Positions 17,454 to 25,698 of a stretch of DNA of 45,033 nt are shown in pieces. A model generated the notes under the pieces. That model had not been told where the DNA came from. It did no database searches and saw nothing but the letters and a program-made list of their open reading frames with translations. Made by a program: the position numbers and the translations under genes. The stretch is taken from the NCBI GenBank assembly GCA_007118975.1, contig SKQO01000092.1:1-45033 (forward strand), given 5' to 3'. How positions within the stretch are numbered: the first letter of the stretch is position 1; each line of letters begins with the position of its first letter. Source of the DNA: Halobacteriales archaeon (lineage in GTDB: Archaea > Halobacteriota > Halobacteria > Halobacteriales > SKNY01).

Positions 17454-18620
17454 ATGAACTTCGAGGAATCCCAGGAACGAGCGATGGTCCGATCGACGGC
17501 CGCGGAGGTCGCCGCCGAGTACGGTCCGGACTACTGGCACGAAAAGGAGGAGGCCAACGAGTTCGCCGAGGGGTTCTGGGACGAGCTCGCCGCCGCGGGC
17601 TTCCACGGCCTGCTGGTTCCCGCGGAGCACGGCGGGGCCGGCATGGGCATGGGCATGATGGGGCTGGCGATGGAGACCCTGTGTGCTGAGGGTTGCGGGA
17701 TGGCCGGGACGTGGTATCTCGTTGTCACAGGCGGGATGGCCGCGGTCGGCATCGAGGCCTACGGGACGCCCGATCAGAAGGATCGATATCTACCGGATAT
17801 CGCCGACGGCGACCGACATTTTTCGATCGGCATCACCGAGCCGGAGGCAGGTACGAACACGCTCAACGTCGCCACCCGGGCCGAGCGCGACGGCGACGAG
17901 TACGTCCTCAACGGGAACAAGGCGTGGATCACGTTCTCGGACCGCGCCGACGACATGATCCTGGTCACCCGAACCACGCCTCGCGAGCAGGTCGACCGCG
18001 GCACCGACGGGATCACGCTGTTCATCGTCGACATGGACAATCCCGGGATCGAGGTCTCACCGATCCCCAAACACGGGATCAACTACTCGAGGTCCTGCGA
18101 GGTGTTCATCGACGACGTCCGGGTGCCCGCGGCCAGCATCCTGGGCGAGGAAGGTGATGGCTGGTGGGCACTCGTGGAGATGTTGAACCCCGAACGTATC
18201 GGCTTTGCCGCCGCCGCGACGGGAATTGGCAAACTCGCCGCCCACACGGCGATCGAGTACGCCAACGAACGAGAGGTGTTTGACGCCCCGATCGGCACCC
18301 ACCAGGCCGTCTCGTTCCCGATCACGAAGGCGTACGCCAGGATGGAAGCGGCGGCGTTGATGCGTGAGAAGGCCGCCTGGCTGTACGATCGAGGGGAGGA
18401 CTGCGCCTACGAGACGAACGTCGCGAAAGCCACCGCCGTCGAAGCCGGCATCGAGGCGGTCAAACAGTCGATGCAGGCCTTCGGAGGCTGGGGGTACGCT
18501 CGTGAGTACCACCTCGAACGGTGGTGGCGGGAGATCAACCTCACCCGATTGGCCCCAGTCACCCAGCAAATGGCGTACAATCATATCGCCCAACAACTGG
18601 GGTTCCCCCGGTCGTACTGA
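17454..18620 (+). CDS. Acyl-CoA dehydrogenase (candidate isovaleryl-CoA dehydrogenase)
   Basis: A 388-residue FAD enzyme that makes the 2,3 double bond in an acyl-CoA. Family blocks are ITEPEAGTNTLNVATRAERD, NGNKAWITFSDRADD, FIDDVRVPAASILGEEGDGW and QAFGGWGYAREYHLERWWRE. The Glu of medium-chain enzymes (the EGT position near the C-terminus) is absent; the sequence there is LTRLAPVTQQM. Instead a Glu stands in LNPERIGFA (residue ~247), the position of the catalytic base in isovaleryl- and long-chain-type enzymes. With a 2-oxoacid dehydrogenase and a carboxyltransferase beside it, isovaleryl-CoA is the likeliest substrate. Its stop overlaps the next start (TGATG). Confidence 0.93.
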   Translation: MNFEESQERAMVRSTAAEVAAEYGPDYWHEKEEANEFAEGFWDELAAAGFHGLLVPAEHGGAGMGMGMMGLAMETLCAEGCGMAGTWYLVVTGGMAAVGIEAYGTPDQKDRYLPDIADGDRHFSIGITEPEAGTNTLNVATRAERDGDEYVLNGNKAWITFSDRADDMILVTRTTPREQVDRGTDGITLFIVDMDNPGIEVSPIPKHGINYSRSCEVFIDDVRVPAASILGEEGDGWWALVEMLNPERIGFAAAATGIGKLAAHTAIEYANEREVFDAPIGTHQAVSFPITKAYARMEAAALMREKAAWLYDRGEDCAYETNVAKATAVEAGIEAVKQSMQAFGGWGYAREYHLERWWREINLTRLAPVTQQMAYNHIAQQLGFPRSY

Positions 18621-20335
18621 TGGTCGAGATCAGCGTTCCGGACGACGTCACCCCAGAACAGGCTCAAGCCATCGGAAAGGCCTTCTCCGCCCACCTCAAG
18701 CGGGACGTCTCGATCGTTACCGAGAGCGGCGACCCCCTCGAGGAGGTCGGGTGGGATGGGGAGCGGGACTCCTCCTCGACCCCCGGCAACGAAGGCGACC
18801 TGACTGACCGGGAACACCAACTTCGCGAGGAGATCGCGGACATCTTCGAGGGCGGCCCGGAGAAGTACAAGTCACGACTCGAGGAGGAGGGCAAGCTCTT
18901 CGTCCGCGACCGGCTCGACCTCTGGTTCGACGACGGACTGCACTTCGAGGACGGGCGGTTCGCCGAGTTCGACGCAGAAGATCGCCTGCCGGCCGACGGC
19001 TTGCTCACGGGGGCGGCATCATTCGACGGTCGCGATGTCCACTTCATGGCCAACGATTACACCGTAAAAGCTGGCAGCATGGCCGAGAAGGGCGTCGAGA
19101 AGTTCCTTCGGATGCAAGAGCGCGCCCTCGACACCGGTCGGCCGATCCTCTACCTCATGGACTCCTCCGGCGGACGGATCGACCAGCAGACCGGCTTTTT
19201 CGCCAACCGGGACGGCATCGGGAAGTTTTACTACAACCACTCGATGCTCTCCGGGCGGGTCCCGCAGATCTGCGTGCTCTATGGTCCGTGTATCGCCGGA
19301 GCCGCCTACACGCCCGTCTTCGCGGATTTCACCGTCATGGTCCGGGGGATGTCCTCAATGGCGATCGCCTCACCTCGGATGGTCGAGATGGTCACCGGCG
19401 AGGAGATCGACCTCCATGCTCTCGGAGGGCCAGACGTCCATGCCCGGCATTCGGGGAGCGCCGACCTCGTCGCCGAGGACGAGGAACACGCACGCGACCT
19501 CGTCGCCCAGCTGATCACGTACCTCCCGGACAACAGCGACGAGCACCCGCCCCGCGAACCCGCCAGAGCACCAGCGGAATCCCCGGCTGGGATCGACCGG
19601 GTGATCCCCGCGGAACCGCAGAAGGCCTACGACATGTTCGACGTCGTCGACCGCGTCGTCGACGCCAGTTCCGTCCTCGAACTGCGCCCGGAGTACGGGC
19701 CGGAGATCGTGACGGCCTTTGCCCGCATCGACGGCCGGGCAGTCGGTATCGTCGCGAACCAGCCGAACCGCCGGGCCGGAGCGATCTTCCCCGACGCCGC
19801 CGAGAAAGCGGCCCAGTTCATCTGGACGTGTGATGCGTACAACATCCCGCTGCTGTACTTGTGTGACACGCCCGGGTTCATGGTCGGCTCCCAGGTCGAA
19901 AAGGAGGGAATCCTCGAACAGGGCAAGCGGATGATCTACGCGACCTCGGTGGCGACGGTACCCAAGCAGTGTGTGATCGTCCGGAAGGCCTACGGGGCAG
20001 GTATCTACGCGATGTCCGGGCCGGCGTACGATCCCCAGTCGACGATCGGGTTGCCGTCGGGCGAGATCGCCATCATGGGTCCGGAGGCGGCGATCCAGGC
20101 CGTCTACGCCCGCAAGTTGGCAGCCATCGCGGACGAGGAGGAACGCGCGGAAACCGAGCGCGAGCTCCGTGCGGAGTTCCGGGATGATATCGACGTCAAG
20201 CGCATGGCCAGCGAGGTCGTCATCGACGAGATTGTTCCCCCGAGCGAGCTCCGAAATGATCTCGAAGCCCGCTTCGCGTTCTACGAGACCGTCAACAAGG
20301 ACCTGCCCGACAAAAAACACGGCACCGTGCTGTGA
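18620..20335 (+). CDS. Biotin-dependent acyl-CoA carboxylase, carboxyltransferase (beta) subunit with PccX-like N-terminal extension
   Basis: A 571-residue carboxyltransferase of the propionyl-/methylcrotonyl-/acetyl-CoA carboxylase family. The N-half crotonase fold has ILYLMDSSGGRIDQQTGFFA and VLYGPCIAGAAYTPVFADF. The C-half has AVGIVANQPNRRAGAIFPDA, LYLCDTPGFMVGSQVEKEG and KAYGAGIYAMSGPAYDPQST. The first ~50 residues (VEISVPDDVTPEQAQAIGKA, FSAHL, then GWDGER) resemble the small separate haloarchaeal PccX/'acc operon' protein, so this looks like a fusion. The start overlaps the acyl-CoA dehydrogenase stop by one base. No biotin carboxylase or biotin carrier gene is in the window. Context suggests 3-methylcrotonyl-CoA as substrate. 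Confidence 0.92.
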   Translation: MVEISVPDDVTPEQAQAIGKAFSAHLKRDVSIVTESGDPLEEVGWDGERDSSSTPGNEGDLTDREHQLREEIADIFEGGPEKYKSRLEEEGKLFVRDRLDLWFDDGLHFEDGRFAEFDAEDRLPADGLLTGAASFDGRDVHFMANDYTVKAGSMAEKGVEKFLRMQERALDTGRPILYLMDSSGGRIDQQTGFFANRDGIGKFYYNHSMLSGRVPQICVLYGPCIAGAAYTPVFADFTVMVRGMSSMAIASPRMVEMVTGEEIDLHALGGPDVHARHSGSADLVAEDEEHARDLVAQLITYLPDNSDEHPPREPARAPAESPAGIDRVIPAEPQKAYDMFDVVDRVVDASSVLELRPEYGPEIVTAFARIDGRAVGIVANQPNRRAGAIFPDAAEKAAQFIWTCDAYNIPLLYLCDTPGFMVGSQVEKEGILEQGKRMIYATSVATVPKQCVIVRKAYGAGIYAMSGPAYDPQSTIGLPSGEIAIMGPEAAIQAVYARKLAAIADEEERAETERELRAEFRDDIDVKRMASEVVIDEIVPPSELRNDLEARFAFYETVNKDLPDKKHGTVL

Positions 20336-20344
20336 CGACAACGC

Positions 20345-20818
20345 ATGACAGGACTGTACTACGAGGACTTCGAGGTGGGAGAAACGATCGAACACGGGAA
20401 GCGCCGAACGATCAGCGAGAGCGACAATCAGCGGTTCTGCGACTTGACGATGAACCAGCAACCGTTACACCTCGATGCCGTGTTCGCCGGCGAAACGCAG
20501 TTCGGCGAGCGCCTTGTCAACGGCCTCTTAACGATGAGTCTCGCGGTCGGACTGGGCATCCCGGATATGACCGACGGGACCATCGTCGCGAACCTGGGCT
20601 ATGAAAACGTCGAACACCCCACCCCAGTCTTCCACGGGGACACCATCCGCGCACAGTCGACGGTCACCGACAAGCGCGAGACCAGCGAGGGCGATCGTGG
20701 CGTGGTCACGATCCACGTGGAGGCGTTTACCGTCCCGATGGAGCCAGCTGAGGAGGGAAGGCTCGTGTGTTCCTTCGACCGGACCGTCCTCTCGCTGAAG
20801 CGCGAACAGGCCGACTGA
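20345..20818 (+). CDS. MaoC-family (hot-dog fold) enoyl-CoA hydratase
   Basis: A 157-residue hot-dog fold protein starting MTGLYYEDFEVGETIEHGKR. It has RRTISESDNQRFCDLTMNQQ and the hydratase-type FAGETQFGERLVNGLLTMSL, with aspartate/histidine chemistry expected around LHLDAVFAGET. It lies nine bases after the carboxyltransferase stop, so it is in the same operon. In the proposed leucine route it would hydrate 3-methylglutaconyl-CoA to HMG-CoA. A mesaconyl-CoA or other enoyl-CoA substrate is possible, though the mesaconyl-CoA hydratases of the methylaspartate cycle are, as I recall, roughly twice as long. Confidence 0.9.
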   Translation: MTGLYYEDFEVGETIEHGKRRTISESDNQRFCDLTMNQQPLHLDAVFAGETQFGERLVNGLLTMSLAVGLGIPDMTDGTIVANLGYENVEHPTPVFHGDTIRAQSTVTDKRETSEGDRGVVTIHVEAFTVPMEPAEEGRLVCSFDRTVLSLKREQAD

Positions 20819-20835
20819 GCGGCCACCACAAGATC

Positions 20836-22780
20836 ATGACCGAATCACTGGACGACCTTCGACCGTATCGCCTAGGGAACCGAGCCCGGCGTTCGTCGAG
20901 GCGACGAACGTCAAGGCGTTCATGGACGAGTACGACATCGACGACCCCCCGGTGAACCACGTTCCGGGGTAGACTGGTTCTGGGACGCGGTCGTCGACTA
21001 CTTCGGCATCGAGATTTACGGGGGCACGACGCCGTTCGCCACGATAGCGATGGCCCGCAGTTCACCCGCTGCTACCCCGAGGGGAAGTCAACCTCGCGCA
21101 CAACGTGTTCGACCGGCACGCCGACCGCGAGAACGAGCGACGGAACCAGGTGGCGACGGTATGGGAGGATGATGATGGCGCGATCCGGGAGGTAACCTAC
21201 CACGGGATACATCGTCAGGCCCACCAGGTCGTCAATTACTTCGAGGACATCGGGGTGTAGACGGACGACACTGCCGCCTTTTTCATGCCGATGGTGTCGG
21301 AGGCCGTCTCGATCCTCTACGGGTGTTTCAAGGTCGGGGCGATCGCCGTGCCGATCTTCTCGGGGTTCGGCGTAGACACGACGGTGACGCGCATCGACGA
21401 CGCCACGTGCTCGATGCTGTTAACCGGGGACGGCTTCCTCCGTCGAGGTTCCCCGATCAGGCTCAAGGAAACGGTGGATACGGCCGTCGACGAGGCCGAG
21501 ACCGATGCCAAGGGGTGGTCGTATTCGACCAATTGGGCGCCAGTGGTTCCGATGGCGGCCTCGAGACCCCTTGGACCGAAGACCGCGACGCGTGGTGGCA
21601 GGATGCGGTCGGGACCGCTGACGACGCGTACGACACGAAGTCATTACTCAGCGACCAGGAGTCGATGTTGCTCTACTCCTTCGGGACGGCCGGCCGACGG
21701 GGATCGTCCACACCCACTCGGGCGTCCGTCCAGTGTGTGGAGGTGGTCTACTTCGGGTTCGAACTCAAACCGAGCGATGGCTTCTGCTGGATGGGCGACA
21801 TCCACTGGATGACGGGCCCGTGGTCGCTCATCGGGACCCACACCTTCGGGGGCACCCTCTTCATATATGAGGCGCACCCGATCATCCCGACCCGGGTCGA
21901 TACTAGCGGATGATCGACCGGCACGGGTTGACGCAGTTCGGCATCTCGCTCACCACTATCCGGGCGCTGCGCAAGCACGGGGATGAGTGGGTGGCCGACC
22001 ACTACCTGTCAAGCCTCCGGCTCCTGAGGTTCACCCGCGGGCCGTCGGACCCGTAGTCGTGGCTGTGGTTCCTCGATGAGGTGACTAACGACGAGACCCT
22101 GATCATCAACATCTCCGGCGGCATCGAGATCTGCGGGTGTTTCCTCGTGCCGATGCCGATCCAGCCACTCAAACCCTGCACCCTGGGTGGCCCGGAACTG
22201 GGCATGGACATCGACATCGTTGACGGTGAGGATGGATCCGTCCCCGATGCCAACGAACGTGGCTTTCTCGTGGCCCGAGATTTCTGTCCCTCGGTGAACA
22301 AGTCGCTCTAGACCGGGGACGACCAGTACCTGGGGGTACTGGTCGGCGTGGGAAGCTCTGTGGGACCACGGCGACTGGGCCCAGAAGGACAAGGACGGCT
22401 TCTGGTTCCTCCACGGCCGTGCCGACGTGGCGGAGCGGAAGGTCGGACCGGCCGAGGTGGAAAGGGGGCCGCAGTGGAAAATCCGGCGTTCAGCCAGGCG
22501 TCGGCGATCAGCGTTCCCGACGACAAGACGGGCACGGTGGTGGTCCTGTACGTCATCGTCGGTGACGACGGGGAGAGCGGGGAGTTGCACGCCACCGTGG
22601 ACGAGGATCTGGGAAAGCCGTTCCGGCCGCGGGAGATACACTTCATGAACACGTTTCCGAAAACGCAGTCGTGGAGGATCATCCCGCGCGCCGTCGCAGC
22701 CATCTACACGGGAGAGGAGTTCGGCGACCTCTCCTCGATCGAGAACCCGGACGCCTTCGAGGAGATAGCGATCGGCGGAC
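20836..22780 (+). pseudogene. AMP-forming acyl-CoA synthetase (acetyl-/acetoacetyl-CoA synthetase type), degraded
   Basis: The whole protein can be followed in fragments: MTESLDDLRPYRLGN, AFVEATNVKAFMDEYDIDD, DWFWDAVVDYFGIEIYG, VNLAHNVFDRHADRENERRN, VSEAVSILYGCFKVGAIAVP, DQESMLLYSFGTAGRRG, WSLIGTHTFGGTLF, IINISGGIEICGCFLVPMPI and [20 protein letters not shown]. At least six frameshifts and internal stops occur (near 20885, 20970, 21045, 21258, 21520 and 21910). The ATP-binding loop, normally SGTTGKPKG, reads SFGTAGRRG, and the C-terminal GK of the catalytic lysine loop is WR. It lies just after the MaoC gene on the same strand and probably activated acetoacetate or a related short acid. It converges on the CitE-type gene. 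Confidence 0.88.
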
Positions 22781-22790
22781 AGAGACGGTC

Positions 22791-23624
22791 TTACCGCCGA
22801 TCGGCCTTGCGGACCCGCGCCAGAATTCGCTCGGCCTGGCGGATCAATGGCGAATCGATCATCTCGCCGTCGATCTCGAACACCCCTGCCTCGGTCTCCC
22901 CAGAGACGGCCACCACCCGCTCGGCCCATTCAACCTCCTCTTCGCTCGGCGCGAACGCGTCGTTGATCACCGGGATCTGATCCGGATGGATCGCCAGCTT
23001 GCCGTCGAAGCCCAGTTGTGCGGCGAATTCCGTTTCCCGGCGTAGTCCGTCGAGATCCCGGTAGTCCGTGTACACTGGATCGATGGGAGCAATGTCAGCG
23101 GCACGAGCGGCGATAACGACCCGTTCCCGGGCGTAGAGAACCTCGGTACCGTCGCTCGTCCGGGTCGCCCCGATATCAGCGGCCAGATCCTCGGCGCCGA
23201 ACACGAGGGCGTCGGTGGGATCGGTCGCGGCGATTGCGTCAGCCGCTAGGACCCCAGCGGCCGTCTCGATCAGGGCGATGACCGGGACGCGCGCGTCGTG
23301 CTTCTCCAAGAGCCGTGAGAGCCCGTGGATGTCCTCGGCTGACGTTGTCTTCGGGAGCATCACGCTGGCCGGTGTGGCCTGGTCGAAGGCCTCGCCGACG
23401 TCCGTTTCCGCGCCCGCCCCGATGGGGTTAACCCGAACGCAGATCCGGGCCGCGTTTTCCTCACGGGTGAGCACGTCTCGGACCTGCGTTCGTGCCTCGG
23501 CCTTCTTCGCGGGGGCGACCGCATCCTCGAGGTCGAATACCGCGATGTCAGCCTCGCTGGCAGCGGCCTTTCGCATTAACTCCGGGTCGTTGCCCGGCGC
23601 AAAGAGGAAGCTCCGTCGGGCCAT
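22791..23624 (-). CDS. HpcH/HpaI / citrate-lyase-beta (CitE) family lyase
   Basis: A 277-residue TIM-barrel acyl-CoA lyase. It begins ARRSFLFAPGNDPELMRKAA and has AVFDLEDAVAPAKKAEART, ICVRVNPIGAG, VIALIETAAGVLAADAIAAT and FGAEDLAADIGATRT, which hold the Glu and Asp metal ligands. LGFDGKLAIHPDQIPVINDA follows. Relatives cleave citramalyl-, malyl- or beta-methylmalyl-CoA. In this cluster it is a candidate HMG-CoA lyase giving acetyl-CoA and acetoacetate; that is inference from neighbours. It is convergent with the dead synthetase and shares the strand of the lipoate ligase gene 139 bases upstream. Confidence 0.9.
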   Translation of the reverse strand: MARRSFLFAPGNDPELMRKAAASEADIAVFDLEDAVAPAKKAEARTQVRDVLTREENAARICVRVNPIGAGAETDVGEAFDQATPASVMLPKTTSAEDIHGLSRLLEKHDARVPVIALIETAAGVLAADAIAATDPTDALVFGAEDLAADIGATRTSDGTEVLYARERVVIAARAADIAPIDPVYTDYRDLDGLRRETEFAAQLGFDGKLAIHPDQIPVINDAFAPSEEEVEWAERVVAVSGETEAGVFEIDGEMIDSPLIRQAERILARVRKADRR

Positions 23625-23762
23625 GTCCCTACCGGTGCCACCCCGGTGCGGTGAGATCCCTGCCTGCCCGCATGGCGAGGGTCCATCGGTTTACGTCCTG
23701 AGTTACCCACATACACATGCTTCGGCGCCACTCGCGGATAAACCTGCAGTGAGACGGGATGC

Positions 23763-24401
23763 TCAATTCACGTCTACGGATTCCATCTCTCTCGCAAGGT
23801 GATCCTCAAGTTGTGGCAGTAGTTCCTCAGCCGTGTGGTCGAGCCCGGAGCGCTCTAGGCTTCCGACGGTCCCGGGCTCGAACGGGAGTTCAAGGAGATC
23901 ATAGATCGGCGCGAGCACGTCGACGATCGGGTCGTGTGCGCAGACGATCACGAAGCCGCCAACCGCGGCGTTTTCGGTTCGAACTCGTTGCGCGAAGCCC
24001 GCAACCTTCCCTGTGCCGACGAGGGAGTACTCCCCCGGACAGAAGGACGCGGGTACACACGACTGCTCCGTCTGGAGCCCCCAGTCGTGAAGCGCCTCCT
24101 CGACCGCGTCCGCGACGACCCGATACCTCGATCTGATCGTCCCCCCTGCCGGAAACCCGACCACGAGGGCGAGACATTCCCGGTGCATGGCCACGGGGCG
24201 ACCGCCCATGGATCGTTCGACTGGCGAGAATCCATGAGCTCGGACCTCGTCGACGACGGTGACGTAGGCGGGATGGTTGCGATCGCGGGGACCGAAGGAA
24301 ACCTCCCGCTCGGGGCGCCAGACAACGGTCACGACGGAGCCGTCCCGCGCCACCCGATCGAGGACCCGTGCCGTCACGGAGCCCGTCGCCGAGGAATCCA
24401 T
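23763..24401 (-). CDS. Lipoate-protein ligase A family protein
   Basis: A 212-residue BPL/LplA-fold protein, predicted to attach lipoyl groups to a carrier such as the E2 lipoyl domain encoded 9 kb away. Key blocks are VVWRPEREVSFGPRD, ERSMGGRPVAMHRECLALVV, SFCPGEYSLVGTGKVAGFAQ with the expected catalytic lysine, and RVRTENAAVGGFVIV. The frame is open to 24452. A TATA-like AAATACG centred at 24428 sits 27 bases before the ATG at 24401, which favours that start. Its presence with E1/E2 genes supports a functional, locally equipped 2-oxoacid dehydrogenase. Octanoyl transfer rather than lipoate ligation is possible. Confidence 0.82.
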   Translation of the reverse strand: MDSSATGSVTARVLDRVARDGSVVTVVWRPEREVSFGPRDRNHPAYVTVVDEVRAHGFSPVERSMGGRPVAMHRECLALVVGFPAGGTIRSRYRVVADAVEEALHDWGLQTEQSCVPASFCPGEYSLVGTGKVAGFAQRVRTENAAVGGFVIVCAHDPIVDVLAPIYDLLELPFEPGTVGSLERSGLDHTAEELLPQLEDHLAREMESVDVN

Positions 24402-24496
24402 ATCGTCGGTAAGGCTCCCCTTCGGAAATACGTCACTGCGGGCCGAACCCACGCGGGTGCCGGAGCGCCATCTGGTGGAATGATCCTCATGAGCTC

Positions 24497-24849
24497 ATGG
24501 CAGCATTTGAAGAGTTTGACGAGACGGGTGACGTAGACGTTTTAGTACCCCAACTCGCCGAGGATGTCGTCTTCATATCTCCAGGCAGTTCACCCGGCCA
24601 GGGAAATGCTGAAATAGTCGAACGATACTTGGAACCGTTTCCCGAGGACGCATGTGATATTGAGCAACACTGCGAGGAGCTTCTGGTAGGTGGCGAGTTA
24701 GCAGTCAACTGAGTATCCGTTGTCGGTAAGCGACGATGATGAATGGTGAGGAGGATGAGAATGTGAGTCACAAAGGGCTCGATGTGTTCAGGAAAGATGC
24801 AGACGGGTCGTGGAAAGTCATGATGTCAATTTGGAATGATCAAGCTTAA
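24497..24849 (+). pseudogene. SnoaL/NTF2-like protein, remnant 1
   Basis: The first part reads MAAFEEFDETGDVDVLVPQL and AEDVVFISPGSSPGQGNAEI up to a TGA at 24710. The same frame continues SVVGKRR to further stops. The rest of the fold then appears one frame over from 24739 as MNGEEDENVSHKGLDVFRKD with ADGSWKVMMSIWNDQA. This order (N-terminal helices, DVVFxxPG strand, C-terminal DGSWKxxxxxWN strand) is the small NTF2/DUF4440 ketosteroid-isomerase-like fold. One nonsense mutation and a frameshift break it. The original start is unclear. Confidence 0.65.
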
Positions 24850-25085
24850 TCGAATACAAAAGTCCGGATGGTGATTGGGGATCTGAAATACTCACTTGCT
24901 GATGAACCTCTCAGTTAACAAACCAAACGGCCCTGAGTACATCTGGCACGTTTGTCGTACTGAGAGGTCAGATGACGATTGGGATTATTGACTGATGACC
25001 ACGGGGTTTGCACTGGCGTATAGGAACCAAAGGGAAACTGGAGTGATAGCAAATTATTATTTTATTGTTCGGTGAACTTCTGACG

Positions 25086-25466
25086 ATGATGGATAAGACG
25101 TCTACAATGGAGGACGAACAACGACTTGCGGAATTGTATGATGCATGGACCTACTTTGACGATACCGGCGACGAATCGGCCATTCTCCCCATTTTAGCGG
25201 ATGATGTCGTGGTGCTACCCCCTGATCGCGACCCGATTATCGAAAAGGAAGCTGCCTCGGATTGGTAAACACGCGTTGATCCATCGGATGGCGAATGGTC
25301 CAGTCAGAGCCGGGAAATCGTTTTGCGATCTGACCTCGCCGTAAATTGGATTACCACTGACGGGGAGTTCCAAGACGAAAAAATCCTGTACCAAGGTATG
25401 GCCATTTATGAAAAACGCGACGGTGAGTGGAAGCTCAGATTCGATATCTGGAATCGATCTGAGTGA
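25086..25466 (+). pseudogene. SnoaL/NTF2-like protein, remnant 2 (single internal stop)
   Basis: An uninterrupted frame apart from one TAA at 25266-25268. Before it: MEDEQRLAELYDAWTYFDDT, GDESAILPILADDVVVLPPD. After it: TRVDPSDGEWSSQSREIVLR, GMAIYEKRDGEWKLRFDIWN. The parts together give a complete ~126-residue NTF2-like fold, paralogous to the remnant 400 bases upstream. Either a point mutation killed it or the base is an error. Start could be 25086, 25089 or 25107. Confidence 0.65.
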
Positions 25467-25698
25467 CACATAAATGGGATGAATGGCTCAGTTCATCGGC
25501 AGTATCCTTTTTTGATGTCATTATGACCGTAACACATCCAGGGGTGTATGTATCAAAACCTATGTCCGAATGGAGGCGCATTGGATAGATCTCTACATCG
25601 TGGAAAGTGAGCGGTGGACGTTTTGTCCCAAATCATACGTCTTATCGCGAAATTGCGGTATCCGTTCCACACCTCTCATAAGGGTATTTGACTGTTTC

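Noticed and set aside
20345-23624. MaoC plus CitE as methylaspartate-cycle genes (mesaconyl-CoA hydratase and beta-methylmalyl-CoA lyase)
   Set aside because: The MaoC protein is about half and the CitE protein noticeably below the lengths I recall for those enzymes, and the flanking genes fit leucine breakdown better. It is kept as the main alternative, not excluded.
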